Origin: Pinus tabuliformis | Taxonomy: Eukaryota; Streptophyta; Pinopsida; Pinales; Pinaceae | Direction of reading: 5' to 3' | Assembly: GCA_031772625.1 (NCBI GenBank) | Contig: CM062818.1 | Location: forward strand, 1,683,422,167-1,683,486,166 | Length of the DNA: 64,000 bases | Shown here: positions 21,336 through 31,180 of the stretch, piece after piece | Numbering within the stretch: position 1 is the first letter of the stretch | Layout of the letters: each line of letters starts with the position of its first letter | Notes under the pieces: generated by a model | Databases searched by the model: none | What the model was told of the DNA's origin: nothing | Seen by the model: the letters and a program-made list of their open reading frames with translations, nothing else | Translations under genes and position numbers: made by a program

Positions 21336-21406
21336 CATTCCCAACGAGGGGGGAATGATCCCCTCACTGGTTCGGACACGAGCTCGTGCTTCTCCTTTAA
21401 GAGGAG
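21336..21406. other. Stem-loop cluster in the GypA leader
   Basis: Three inverted repeats in 71 bases: CATTCCC (21336-21342) with GGGAATG (21351-21357); the self-complementary CACGAGCTCGTG (21377-21388); and CTCCT (21392-21396) with AGGAG (21402-21406). The second could act as a kissing-dimer loop in RNA. Function is inferred only. Confidence 0.45.
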
Positions 21407-22504
21407 CTTTCCCAGAGTACAAGTGAGACAATTGGATTTATTCTATCACAAGATAAGCTACTTGTTTGGTTTTGTTGTCTTGGAGAGTTAATTACTCACC
21501 TACTCCAAGACACTAGCCTGATCTAAATTGGTGCTTCAGAGCCCTAGTAAATAAAAGTTACTATTTCAATTTTACTTTAAGCGTTACTTTTATGGTTGTT
21601 CTTTAAAGTCACAAGGTAGTGGAAGTGAAACCAATGGTGTGTAGACTCGACTCCAACCACTACAAAGATGCACCTAAGATGATTTATGCTACTTTGTTTT
21701 TTCAATGAAATTCTTAACTAAGAGAGTTGAGAGAATGCAAATTTTAGAGAAAACAACTTCCTTAGAAAAGACAATCAAAGAAACAATTCCCTTTTTCTTT
21801 TCAAGCACACAAACATGACCACTTTTTACTTGCACGAAAAACTCTTTTTCTTTCAAAACTTTGAAAGCTACTTGAAACAAAACTTTTCAAAGGAGATGTT
21901 TTTGTATTTTCTCTTTTTAATAAAGCATATAAACCTATCTTAACAAAAAACAATCTCAAAAGCTACAAAACTATGAAAACTTGACTCACAAGCAAATCAA
22001 AAGAGAGATTACTCTAAGCAAACCTAACAAGGCAAAAGCTCACAAAGATGATTCTAGGTTGTTTTACTTGATCAAAATCAAATCAAGGACCAGCTAATGC
22101 AGAATCAAAAGACTAGTCAAAACAAAATTCAAATCTTTTTGTTCTTTTGTAAAATGGAATTCAAGACTTAAACAATAAGCACTTCGAAATTGGCCCAAGA
22201 GACAATTCAATGGTAAGTTGCTCTCACAGGTAGACTTTATGACAGGTCTGACTTCTTAGAATGTTGACAAAACCAGAGAGATCTAAGGCTTGACAACTCC
22301 TACCGCCAAAGTCACTACAAGACCTACTCAAAATCAAACCCTAGGGCTTACACTTCGATGAAATCCACTAAAACACTTAATGCTATCGAAAAAAGTTCAG
22401 GTGAAGATTCTTGGCAAGGGACTAATGAATCTGGGCAGAAAAAACTAAGAAAAAACAAAATCTAAGAGCAGAAATGCAAAAAATGGAATTTTCTCAAATT
22501 TTGG

Positions 22505-22611
22505 CAGGGGACGCAGGCAACCCGTTAGCACAGGTGCGGGCCCGCTCTGTGCACACAGCAAAAGTGCGTCCAGGGACGCACTGTGCAGCACTCAGAGGGT
22601 GCGTCCTTCTG
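22505..22611. other. GACGCA/TGCGTCC motif island in the GypA leader
   Basis: The island contains GGGGACGCAGG, the near-perfect palindrome GTGCGTCC-AG-GGACGCAC (22564-22581) and a further GGTGCGTCC near 22600. The same heptamer GGACGCA recurs in both LTRs and at 11388-11520. Confidence 0.6.
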
Positions 22612-22753
22612 AAAAACTCAAGAAAAACCAAAATAAAACTAATCCTAAGCTAACCCACCCAGAGACAGAATCACAGAGCCAAAACCAGAAAAATAAACCA
22701 ATTTTCTCAAAGCAAAGTTCACACAAAGGAAAAGACTTTTCTCATCAATGGAA

Positions 22754-22771
22754 TCCCCAGCGGAGTCGCCA
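22754..22771 (-). other. GypA primer-binding site
   Basis: The minus strand reads TGGCGACTCCGCTGGGGA, three bases from the 5' LTR. GypC carries the same 18 bases at 63979-63996. The sequence begins with TGG as expected for pairing with a tRNA CCA end; in Ogre elements this type of site is assigned to an Arg tRNA (from memory). Confidence 0.8.
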
Positions 22772-22774
22772 ATT

Positions 22775-23825
22775 TGTCACACGGAATCAATCAAAAGTGC
22801 GGACACAACCGACCTTCCTAGAAGTCTAAGACGTTCTAATGACAAACAAAACAAACTGGAGCTATCCGTCTCTAAACATATATTATGATATGAGAAATCA
22901 AGTGTTTCGTTCTTACCTTTGTCCAAACGCTGTTGTAGAAGTCCAAGCTTTGTTGATCTGGATGAGCTCCTCCTTTTCTCAAAAACCTGCAATCACCAAC
23001 AGTCAAACAATTAAATAGCACCTGATTATAACATAAAACAAATCATATTCAACATATAGACCAAGGAGTACATGAAATAACCCATAAACAACAAGTTATT
23101 GAGAAGAATGGACCAATTTGCATTAAAGGTAATCAAAAGGAACCATTACAACCTAAGCCTTGGTGTTGTGCAAGCTCCTTCCAGGGTCCACAAGAGTCTT
23201 CCTCTACTTTGACAAAGCTCACCCACTTCCAAATAGAACAAGCAAAGATGGCAATCTCTCCTCACAAGCTTCTAAATGGGAGTCCTAATTCCTGCAGCAT
23301 TTACCCTTAGAAATGTATAGCTTTTCAACCTCTCTCCTTCTGGTCCAATGCTTGTACTTATAGTGCTTAAGAGGAAGTTAATCAGGTCCACCATCAATGG
23401 GATAGTCCCCTCTTTGGATGGGATAGCTCCCCTATTGATGGGATAAGTTCCTCTTTGGTAGGAGTGCATGAACCATCTGGAGGCGCTCAATACACGTCGA
23501 ACAACCTTCTAGAATGCTTTAGAAATAACCACAAGTGACTTTTTAAAGATGAAACTTGCGCATTTTAACCTTTTTAGGGGGACGCACCTGCACCTTTACA
23601 TACAGAGCGTCCAAAGACGCAGCTTTTGTGAACCTTGGGTGCGTCCCCGCAGGTAAGGTTGAGAGAACCTGCGTCCCCAGAGATAAATACATTTAGAAAG
23701 GCTTTCTCTCTTTTTGGAGTTTGACATGGAGAGCAGAGGCATAAGACTTGCTTAAGAGGGTAGTATGACTGTTGATAGAGCCATACCGACTGTAAATAGC
23801 CATGGTGACATTTTTTAGTGTAACA
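22775..23825 (-). repeat. GypA 5' LTR
   Basis: A 1051-bp copy of the LTR at 8340-9390, differing at about 17 positions by eye and without length change. The TATA octamer is at 23355-23362 on the minus strand and would start the genomic RNA. The outer end AGTGTAACA is followed by the target duplication CCAGC (23826-23830). Confidence 0.92.
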
Positions 23826-24459
23826 CCAGCTCAGGTCTTACCCAAGTTCTGTCCAGTTTTCAAGGATCTGCTTACGTCATGGCCCACCATTATGGTGGGA
23901 ATTTTCCCTTTAAACCTCGTAAATCTGTTCTAGTTTTACTTCACCATCATTGTTATAAACACACTTTTTCCATTTTATAGGCTGCTTGTTCTCAACCTTT
24001 TTTGTAACCTCAAGGTCTTGGCTTTCAATGTGTGCAGAATCAGTGCCTGCAAATTGTTTGAAACCACTTAAAAGGGATGGTCATCCCCTTGATTTGATCT
24101 GGGCTACCATAATTTGGCCAAGGATTTTTGTCAAGCTGGTTATGCTGCTAGTTACATTTCAGATTATTAATGCTGTCACATGTTCTATCCAACACCAAGT
24201 TGTATGGGCAGCAAACAAAATTTCACTGTAAAATAAATCTTCTTCCAGACTTGTGGTTTTTCCATTGATGATATGAACCAAAGAACAGTTATTAACAACA
24301 CCCTCGGACATCTCAAAATTAGTAATATACTCTGTATCACTATCACCCTTATACACCTCAAAATTAGTAATATATTTTGTATCACCATCACCTTTATACA
24401 CCTCAAAATTAGTAGTATCCTCACTATCACCAAAATTTTGTGCAACAATACCACTACAA
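23826..24459 (-). pseudogene. X-a gag-downstream segment, middle piece
   Basis: This is minus-strand coding-like DNA between the GypA and CopN insertions, bounded by their target duplications CCAGC and TACAA. It includes a stretch reading ENKQPIKWKKCVYNNDGE (about 23920-23980) and a 15-residue repeat zone at 24307-24446. No domain is recognised. It belongs to the same old element as 7760-8339 and 29307-30458. It is decayed with several breaks. Confidence 0.45.
24307..24446 (-). repeat. 45-bp coding tandem repeat in X-a
   Basis: Three units with an exact 45-base period (starts near 24312, 24357, 24402) encode variants of TNFEVYKGDxDTxYI on the minus strand. The 15-residue acidic repeat keeps phase, which indicates that it expanded while still coding. 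Confidence 0.7.
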
Positions 24460-24519
24460 TGTCGATTTTTGTAGCATCGGATGTGTTCTAGCCACGGAAT
24501 TTTGTGGAGAGGCTAGAAT

Positions 24520-25623
24520 CAATGTTTTAAAAACCTTAACAGGTGACTGGACCGATCCACCAAATGAACCCGGTTTCGAACCGGAACCGGTCGAACCAGG
24601 ACTGGTTAGGTCTAAACGAACCGATTTTAAAAAAATAAATAAAATAATTATTTTTTAATGAAAAAAACTATTTTTAAGATTTAAAACAGTGATTTCAAGC
24701 CAATAGAGACAAAATATGCAAAGATTGCTCATTATATACCATGTAAAGGTGAATATATCAAAATGGCACCGAGTGCAATACATATCGTTTACAAAATACA
24801 TAAGCAATGAGGCTCTAAATGGCCTCTAGAGTGCAAAAAAAGCCTACAAACTATGGGGCCACCGGCCTACTACAAGTCTACAAATATGATAATAGTGATC
24901 AACATTATCACTTGAAACTTCTCATGAGTCATCATGATCAAACTCAGTTGGTTGAGTCTCGACTCCCAAACTTTGCAACTGCTCGAGTCAGAAACTTCTC
25001 CATTGGTTCAGTGACTTGAGTCTCAAACTTCTGAGGTATTCTGCCTTAATATGCCCTATTGAGTCATTTGGTGCTTCACATGGATTTACATGGCCTCCTA
25101 TCCCAGCCAAGTGTTGCTTGAACTTGTTAATAACCCCTTCAATAGATTTTTGGCAATATTTGTAGATCATTTTTCCATCAATTATATCACAATGATCCCA
25201 TACAGTATCCTTGGCTTTTGGAGGCATGATGACTACTACTTAGCTTAAACTCTTTGTTGTTCCACTACTCCAGCAAAAACTCAACACTCTCCAAGCTCCC
25301 AATCAAACTCACAAATACTCCAAATGAGATGTGTGAGACAAATGAGAGGGAGAAGGGCCTTTTAAAGGCTTGGAGAGGGTGTTTTTGGAGGGAAAGAACC
25401 CTTACTTTCCCTCCAAAACACCCTAAACACTTGAAAAATAGTGCTGCATGGGTCCTCCGCGGTTGTGGCAACTAACCAACCGGTTTAGGACGGAACTGGC
25501 CAATTTGGCCACAAACCAGCTGGTTAGGACTGGTTTGTCCACTTTTTTGGTGAAATTTGACCCGGTTGGTTAGCTAACCGGCTGGTTTGACCGGTTACTA
25601 ACTGGATGGTTTTTAAAACACTG
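24520..25623 (-). mobile_element. hAT-N1: deletion derivative of a hAT transposon
   Basis: The terminal inverted repeats are CAATGTTTTAAAAACC on the left and, as reverse complement of the right end, CAGTGTTTTAAAAACC. The 8-bp target duplication GCTAGAAT is perfect (24512-24519 and 25624-25631), the length typical of hAT elements. Subterminal DNA on both sides is crowded with CCGGTT/AACCGG motifs, likely transposase-binding sites. Only the start of the transposase gene remains (24988-25227, minus), so this 1104-bp copy could move only with help. Confidence 0.92.
24988..25227 (-). pseudogene. hAT transposase N-terminus, BED-type zinc finger
   Basis: The 79-residue frame begins MPPKAKDTVWDHCDIIDGKM and continues IYKYCQKSIEGVINKFKQHLAG, matching the BED finger of plant hAT transposases (W-x-C, then C-x2-C replaced here by YKYC, then a K-Q-H-L segment). 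The catalytic and dimerisation parts are absent from this copy. In a full transposase the finger binds the element ends. It lies near the right terminus and reads leftward, as in hAT-N2. Confidence 0.8.
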
Positions 25624-26683
25624 GCTAGAATACATGTATTTTCCAAAACCCAAAATCGTTTCTAGAAATTCCACCTAGATATGGTTTAATTAAAATAATT
25701 AACTTTTAAAAATGATTTCTTAAGTCTAAACTTAGGAAATCTGGTTAATTAGAGGGTATTAATTAAATCAGGTTTGAATCTTCTAGAAGAATATGAGGAT
25801 CAACTCCAAGTTAATCTTAGTTGTCGATTATGTTTTAATCTTTTCTATTGGAGCTCCAACGATAGATTATAAAGAGGAGTTTAACGTGGCTGGAGAAAGA
25901 CACTTGAGCAGTTTGATTTTGCCAGAGAATCTATTTCTTGAGTAGCGGTTGTGAGTTGTCGGAAGTGATTCAGTAAAGTTGAAGCAGTGAGAGAGGGGCA
26001 GGGATAATAGACCGGAGGAAGTTTTCCAGATCTGGGGAGTGCATAGCAGAGAGACAACGTACTCCATAGAGAGGTTGACGCAGTGCAAAGAGGTAGTGTA
26101 GAGCTTCAGAGGGAGATCTGTATTTGCTGGAGAAGTCAAGTTTCAAAGGTAGGAACCAGAGTGGCAGCCCGGAGAGCCAAAAGATCGAGTCTCCAAAGCA
26201 ACAAATGATCAAAAGAGTGAGAGAGACGTTGGTCCCAACAGGCTGACGCAAATCTGCATAGGCTTATGCAGAGGCAACAAGGGGCAACTCATCTTGAGCT
26301 AAGGTCAGTGTCGGATCACCGATGGGAGTGAGATTTTTCTCACTAGATGTTTGTCAGTTATTTTCTCTGCATGGATTGCAGGATTGAGCACCCATAGTCT
26401 TGTACTTAGATTACTGCTGCATGATAATAAAACCCTCACTTGCTGCACCGGTTTTCCCAAGTTGGGTTTTTCCGGGGACATTGGTCCAAAAATAACTGTG
26501 TAAATGTGTGTCTATTTCTCTCCAATGCAGTATTTAGTTTCCACAGTATTTATTTTGTGTAGGCTATAGTGTATATGTTTCGATATTTGCCGTAGGAAAC
26601 TGCAAATAATTTGGTTGATTAATTTAACAAATAGAAGAAACATCAATTTGCTGTAGTAGGAATCGGGTAACCAATTTTTAACA

Positions 26684-26701
26684 TGGTATCATAGCATAGA
26701 T
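26684..26701 (+). other. CopN primer-binding site
   Basis: TGGTATCATAGCATAGAT follows the 5' LTR without a gap and is close to the plant copia consensus TGGTATCAGAGC for initiator-Met tRNA. Confidence 0.85.
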
Positions 26702-28204
26702 CGTAAGTCAGAGAGCTTAGAGTAGAAGAGGAGAAGGAGGCTCGAATTTATGCGTAGGCAACAATTCGAAACCCCAGAGGTAGCACAGTCCTTGGGCCAA
26801 AGAGGTCGAAGTTTTGAGTGAGATCGATTTCTCTGAGTGAGTCGACAGAGAAATTCGATTCTCCAAAACGAAGCTTTCTAGAGGCAGAAAGGAGCAACGT
26901 ATTTTTCCTTGCAGAGTAGATCTTCAGTTGGGGGATAGATATTTTGCAGCAGTTGCTGGCATAATAGCGTTAGTGGAAGAGAAGAGCACATACTTAGGGA
27001 ATTTCTTCCTGAGAGGATTTCTAGCCACGAAGTTCGAATTTTTCTAGTAGAGCAACAATAGCTGTGTGCGAAATTTCTCACCCTAGAAGGTTGTACGAGT
27101 AGCAGCTGTGCAAAGGGAAGAGGGGGTATTCGACATTTTTAGAGATGTATACAGATGGGTAGGATCCATGGAAGAGCAACAGATTAGATCCAGTTGCTAC
27201 ATATTTCTCACATGGATCAATGTCCTTGCTACGGGAGCCCAACATAATTGGTAGCAGGAGGATCACAGTGTCTGCAGATGCAACTAGTCATTCAAATGGT
27301 AGTTGCATAGCTAGTTGCAATCAGTTCTCGGAAAACAGTTGCAGAACTAGTTGTTGTGACACATGCAATGTGAATTGCCCAGTTGCAGTATGCAGGTGCA
27401 GTTCTAGCCAGGAGATTCCCAACGCAAAGCTTCGTAGTCCAGTTTCCAGTGCAGGAGGATTGTGTGAGTTGCTAGAAGGGAGTAGAGAGATTTCCCATAG
27501 GAAGATTGAGACTCAGAGGGAGTTTGGTTTCAAAGGGAGCAACCCTATGGAAGCTAGTACTTCTGGATCCGGGGAGATCAGACTCATTATTGCAGTAGTT
27601 ACAGCATCAGTGCAGAAGCATCAACAGAGCAGTAGCAGCCGCAGTATGAGTAGATCATATTTCACCATGTTGGCAACTATACCTCCAGGAGTGAGGTGGG
27701 GTGATTTGGTTCTGTAGCCCCAGAGAGCTACAGATGGGAAGGATCCTTGAGGAGTGCAACTCTTGGATCAAGACCTTGCTACGGGAGCCCATAGTTAGCA
27801 GTAGCAGGATGGACTAGGGGCAGTTGGTGCAGTCGGTTGCCAGAGTGACAAATGCAGTGGCTAGTAGTGGTCTGAGACTAAGCAGCACAGAGTAGAGTTG
27901 GCAGCAGTGCAGAGTCAGCAACAACGCAGAGGCTAGCAGCAGTCAGATCTTAGACGACGGATGCATCATACTGAACACAGTTGATTCAGTATTTTGGATG
28001 ATTCTCCGTTGTAGTTGTTGCAGTTGCAGCAAAAGTAGTCAGAGAGGGTTGCAGTGTAGATGTAGTGTTGGCAATAGTTCAGCAGGGTCGGCGGCAGCAC
28101 ATATGTAACTCATATCAGAGTTGTGCAATAATTGGTGGGCAGTAGTGCAATAGGAGATGGTGCAGAGATATAGTGATGCTTCAGTGGGTTAGAGCACATT
28201 CCTT
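26702..28204 (+). other. CopN interior without element proteins
   Basis: This is purine-rich DNA with many GCAGTTGCAG/AGCAGCAG stretches. A two-fold block containing CTACAGATGGG and GACCTTGCTACGGGAGCCCA occurs near 27150-27260 and again near 27725-27800. The longest plus frame (27220-27717, 165 codons) is Ser/Cys-rich and matches no element protein I know; I do not call it a gene. Confidence 0.6.
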
Positions 28205-28216
28205 GCTAAGAGGGAG

Positions 28217-29306
28217 TGTTGATTTTTGTAGCAATGGATGTGTTCTAGCCATGAAATTTTGTGGAGAGGCTAGAATACATGTATTCTCCAAAACCTAGAA
28301 ATGTTTTCTGGAAATTCCACCTAGAGATGGTTTAATTAAAATAATTAACTTTTTAAAATGATTTCCTAAGTCTAAACTTAGGAAATCTGGTTAATTAAAG
28401 GGTATTAATTAATTAAGGTGTGAATCTTCTAGAAAAAGACGAGGATCAACTCCAAGTTAATCTTAGTTGTCGATTATGTTTTAATCTTGGTCGTTGGAGC
28501 TCCAATGAGAGAATATAAGGAGTTCGATGTGGTTGGAGAAAGACACTTGAGCAGTTCAATTTTGCTAGAGAATCATTTTCTTGAGTAGCAGCTATGAGTT
28601 GCCAGAATTGATTTAGTAAAGTCGAAGCCGTGAGAGGGGGTAGGGCTAGTAGACCGGAGGAAGTTTTCCAGATCCGGGGAGTTCATAACAGAGAGACAAC
28701 GTACTCCACAGAGAGACTGACGCAATGTAGAGAGGTAGCGTAGAGCATTAGAGGGAGATCTGAATTTGCTGGGGAGAAGTCAAGGCAGGAGCCTAAGTGG
28801 TAGCCCAGAGAGCTAGAAGATCGAGTTTCTAGAGCAGCAACTGATCAACAAAGTGGGAGAGATGCTGGTCCCAGCAGGCTGATGCAGAGGCAGCACGGGG
28901 CAACTCATCTTGAGCTAAGGTCAGTGTTGGATCACCGATGGAAGTGAGATTTTTCTCACTAGACGTTTGTCAGTTATTTTCTCTGCATGGATTGCTAGAT
29001 TTGAGCATCCATAGTCTTGTACTCAGATTACTACTGGATAATAATAAAACGCTCAGTTGCTGCACCGATTTCCCAAGTTGGGTTTTTCCGGGGACATTTG
29101 ACCAAAAATAACTGTGTAAATGTGTGTGTGTCTATTTCTCTCCAGTGCAGTATTTAAATTCTGCAGTATTTATTTTGTGTAGGTTGTAGTGTATATGTTT
29201 CGATATTTGCCGTAGGAAACTACAAACAATTTGGTTGATTAATTTAACAAATAGAAGAAACATCATCAGTTTGCTGCAGTAGGAATCGGGTAACCGATTT
29301 TTCACA
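28217..29306 (+). repeat. CopN 3' LTR
   Basis: Runs from TGTTGATTTTTGTAGC to GATTTTTCACA, followed by the duplication TACAA (29307-29311). A TATA-like TATAAGG lies at 28514-28520. It lacks the hAT element found in the 5' LTR, so that insertion came after CopN. Confidence 0.85.
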
Positions 29307-30458
29307 TACAACACCCAAGGTTGTGCACATTTAGGCCATGATTAATCCATCTTCCTTCACACCAGCTTGTTCCTTCTTATTTTCTACCTACGGAAATTGA
29401 CAAATGGATGTCTTCACAAGGTTGTTTAGTCCACATACTAGTATTTTCACCATGACCTTCACTATCTCAATCACAATAAGGTCCTCATTAAAGGATACAA
29501 AGAAGGCTTTTCTCTTTTGTGAGATGAGATGAACTCATGCAAATGACATGGGTCAAAAACCTTGCTGTCATAAACTGGAGCAGCAAACAAGTTTTATTTG
29601 TGAAATGCATACTCTTCAATAATTATCGTAGTGTTGTCTTCTTCAAACTTTTCAGCAATGTCTTCATCTCTATTGTTGTTGCGACAAAACTGCTCCTTTG
29701 GGACAATAGACACATCATCATGTGGTTCAGTTTCTCCAAAGGGAAGAGTAAGAGTTTTCTCACTTATGGTGCTTCATCTTCATCATCATACTTAGCAATG
29801 CCTTGATGACCTTCAAAGAAAGCAAGCTGGTCTTACTCCTTAGGAATGCTAATAGCTCCTTGTGTCTTCAAAACTTTGGGAATCTTATGCCCCAACACTT
29901 GAAAAAACTTTCAATGAAGGTTGCCAATGAGGATATGATATTTGGACTCCAAGAGTGTCTAATCCAATCATTATTCCCTTGTGCGAATGAACAAACAAAT
30001 AATCTCATCATGACATTTTCATGTCTTTCCTTGAATTTTCAAATATTTCTTATGAATGCCAAGACATATGGGACAATAGCTAAAGAGGCATCATCAAATT
30101 TTGGAATCCTCTCATCAAATTTTAGGGAAGCCTATTTTAGTATCTCGACATATTCTCAATGTTTAGCGCAGGGAAAAACACATAAAAATTCCAAGGACCC
30201 ACCTCTCATCCATACAAATTCCAAATTGACGATAAATACAATTCATACCTTTTTTATGGTGGAGTTCCCAAGGTATATTATCAAATGCATTCACAATGAT
30301 GCTTATCTCACCTCACAAGCTTCAAGACTTGAAAGTCTTCAAAGAACAAGGAGTTCGTTCTTCCAATAGAGTCACCTCAATGGAAATATTTTCAAGATTG
30401 ATTTCATTCAATGTCATGTTTTAGGAAATTGACATTATCCCCGACAATGGCGACAAAT
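29307..30458 (-). pseudogene. X-a gag remnant and primer site
   Basis: Minus-strand coding texture with text parallel to the X-b gag (54038-54904): an FxxxFxRxLFxxSFxxG-type stretch and a TFIESFFKCWG stretch near 29900-30020, equivalent to DLIEGFLKHCG in X-b. This is the Ty3/gypsy gag helix region (the part usually reading W-F-x-x-L-P...W-x-x-F). A primer-site-like TGTCGCCATTGTCGGGGA sits at 30438-30455 on the minus strand, three bases from the LTR start. The copy is heavily broken. Confidence 0.55.
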
Positions 30459-31180
30459 TGTCATAGAAAAATCTCACACTTCTTGAGATAAAGTCCAAAG
30501 TTCAAATGTGGATCCAATGTACTCAAGATGGGGCCAACTGTCACCTTACCAGCCCTCTTCTCACTTTTGGCCAACCCTCCTCCAGCTTAAGGGGTGGTTT
30601 TGTCTAGTAGAACTTGGGGATTTAATGTTGTGGTCAAACCAAGTCAAGAGCTCCCTAAGGCTTCTACTTCAGATACCACACATCAAATGATCGAACCATT
30701 GGGGTTTAATGTGGATAGGATTGCTAGGGTTCTTTTGGGAAATTTCTAGGTTTGAGTTCAAAGGGAAAGGTCCTTGAACATAAACAACCAAGGAATCACT
30801 AGTAGAGTAAAACCCCGACAAAATAGTTGAAATGATTTATGAAAAAAAATGGTAATGTAGGATAGAACATCAATGCCTTAGCTTACCAATATATTTTTTG
30901 GGGGCATATGGGGTCAAGGAACAATTCAATTGTAGAGAAATGGAGCGGATTTAGGTTCAAAGACTAGAGAAAACTAACTTGTGCTCCCAAGAGGTTTGAC
31001 CAAGGCATCCTTCAATCCTCAAAGATGGGATAGAGAGTTATAACTAGGTCATCTCAAAAGAGCTTGATGAGTAATTCAAAAAGGCCTTGAGTAGATTTAG
31101 TTTCAAGGGCTAGAGTAGACTAACTTGTGTATCCTTTAGGCTTGGGGTAGGCACAAATCTTCAAGGATAAATAAGGTAGG
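30459..31180 (-). repeat. X-a 5' LTR, inner part
   Basis: Starts TGTCATAG next to the primer site. The GypB insertion cuts it at 31180 (duplication GTAGG, 31176-31180), and the rest lies at 47177-48402. Similarity to the X-b LTR at 55304-56470 is patchy, so X-a is old. Confidence 0.5.

Larger units (their letters stand above)
20756..22753 (-). other. GypA leader between primer site and ORF1
   Basis: About 2 kb without a convincing coding frame. It is A-rich near 21700-22140 and contains a stem-loop cluster at 21336-21406 and a GC-rich motif island at 22505-22611. It is the place where a packaging or dimer signal and translation controls would lie. Confidence 0.6.
8340..23825 (-). mobile_element. 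GypA: full-length Ty3/gypsy element, Tat/Ogre-like
   Basis: This is a 15,486-bp element with 1051-bp LTRs at both ends, a 5-bp target duplication CCAGC (8335-8339 and 23826-23830), a primer site at 22754-22771 and a polypurine tract at 9391-9405. The order on the minus strand is 5' LTR, leader, ORF1, gag-pol, second RNase H, antisense gene, conserved 3' region, 3' LTR. An extra ORF before gag, a second RNase H and an antisense ORF are known traits of the Tat/Ogre group. By eye the LTRs differ at about 17 of 1051 positions (near 1.6%), so it is young for this window. The gag-pol frame looks whole; the antisense gene has about one break. Confidence 0.92.
24460..26683 (+). repeat. CopN 5' LTR, with a hAT insertion
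   Basis: Runs from TGTCGATTTTTGTAGC to TTTTTAACA. Without the hAT element and its 8-bp duplication it is about 1112 bp, close to the 1090 bp of the 3' LTR. A TATA-like TTATAAAG lies near 25866-25875. The two LTRs differ clearly more than those of GypA or GypB, so CopN is the older insertion. Confidence 0.85.
24460..29306 (+). mobile_element. CopN: non-autonomous copia-like element
   Basis: Two LTRs of about 1.1 kb (24460-26683 including a hAT insertion, and 28217-29306) flank a 1.5-kb interior. The target duplication TACAA stands at 24455-24459 and 29307-29311. A primer site TGGTATCATAGCATAGAT (26684-26701) and a polypurine tract GCTAAGAGGGAG (28205-28216) place it on the plus strand among copia-type elements. 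The interior has no gag, protease, integrase or polymerase that I can see, so it would depend on proteins from another element. The ends look complete. Confidence 0.85.

Noticed and set aside
27220-27717. 165-codon Ser/Cys-rich frame in CopN as a gag or captured gene
   Set aside because: No gag, knuckle or other domain is visible, and the DNA around it is a simple GCAG-rich repeat.
29537-30369. Two plus-strand frames of 89 and 188 codons
   Set aside because: They lie opposite the X-a gag remnant, and the minus-strand text matches X-b.
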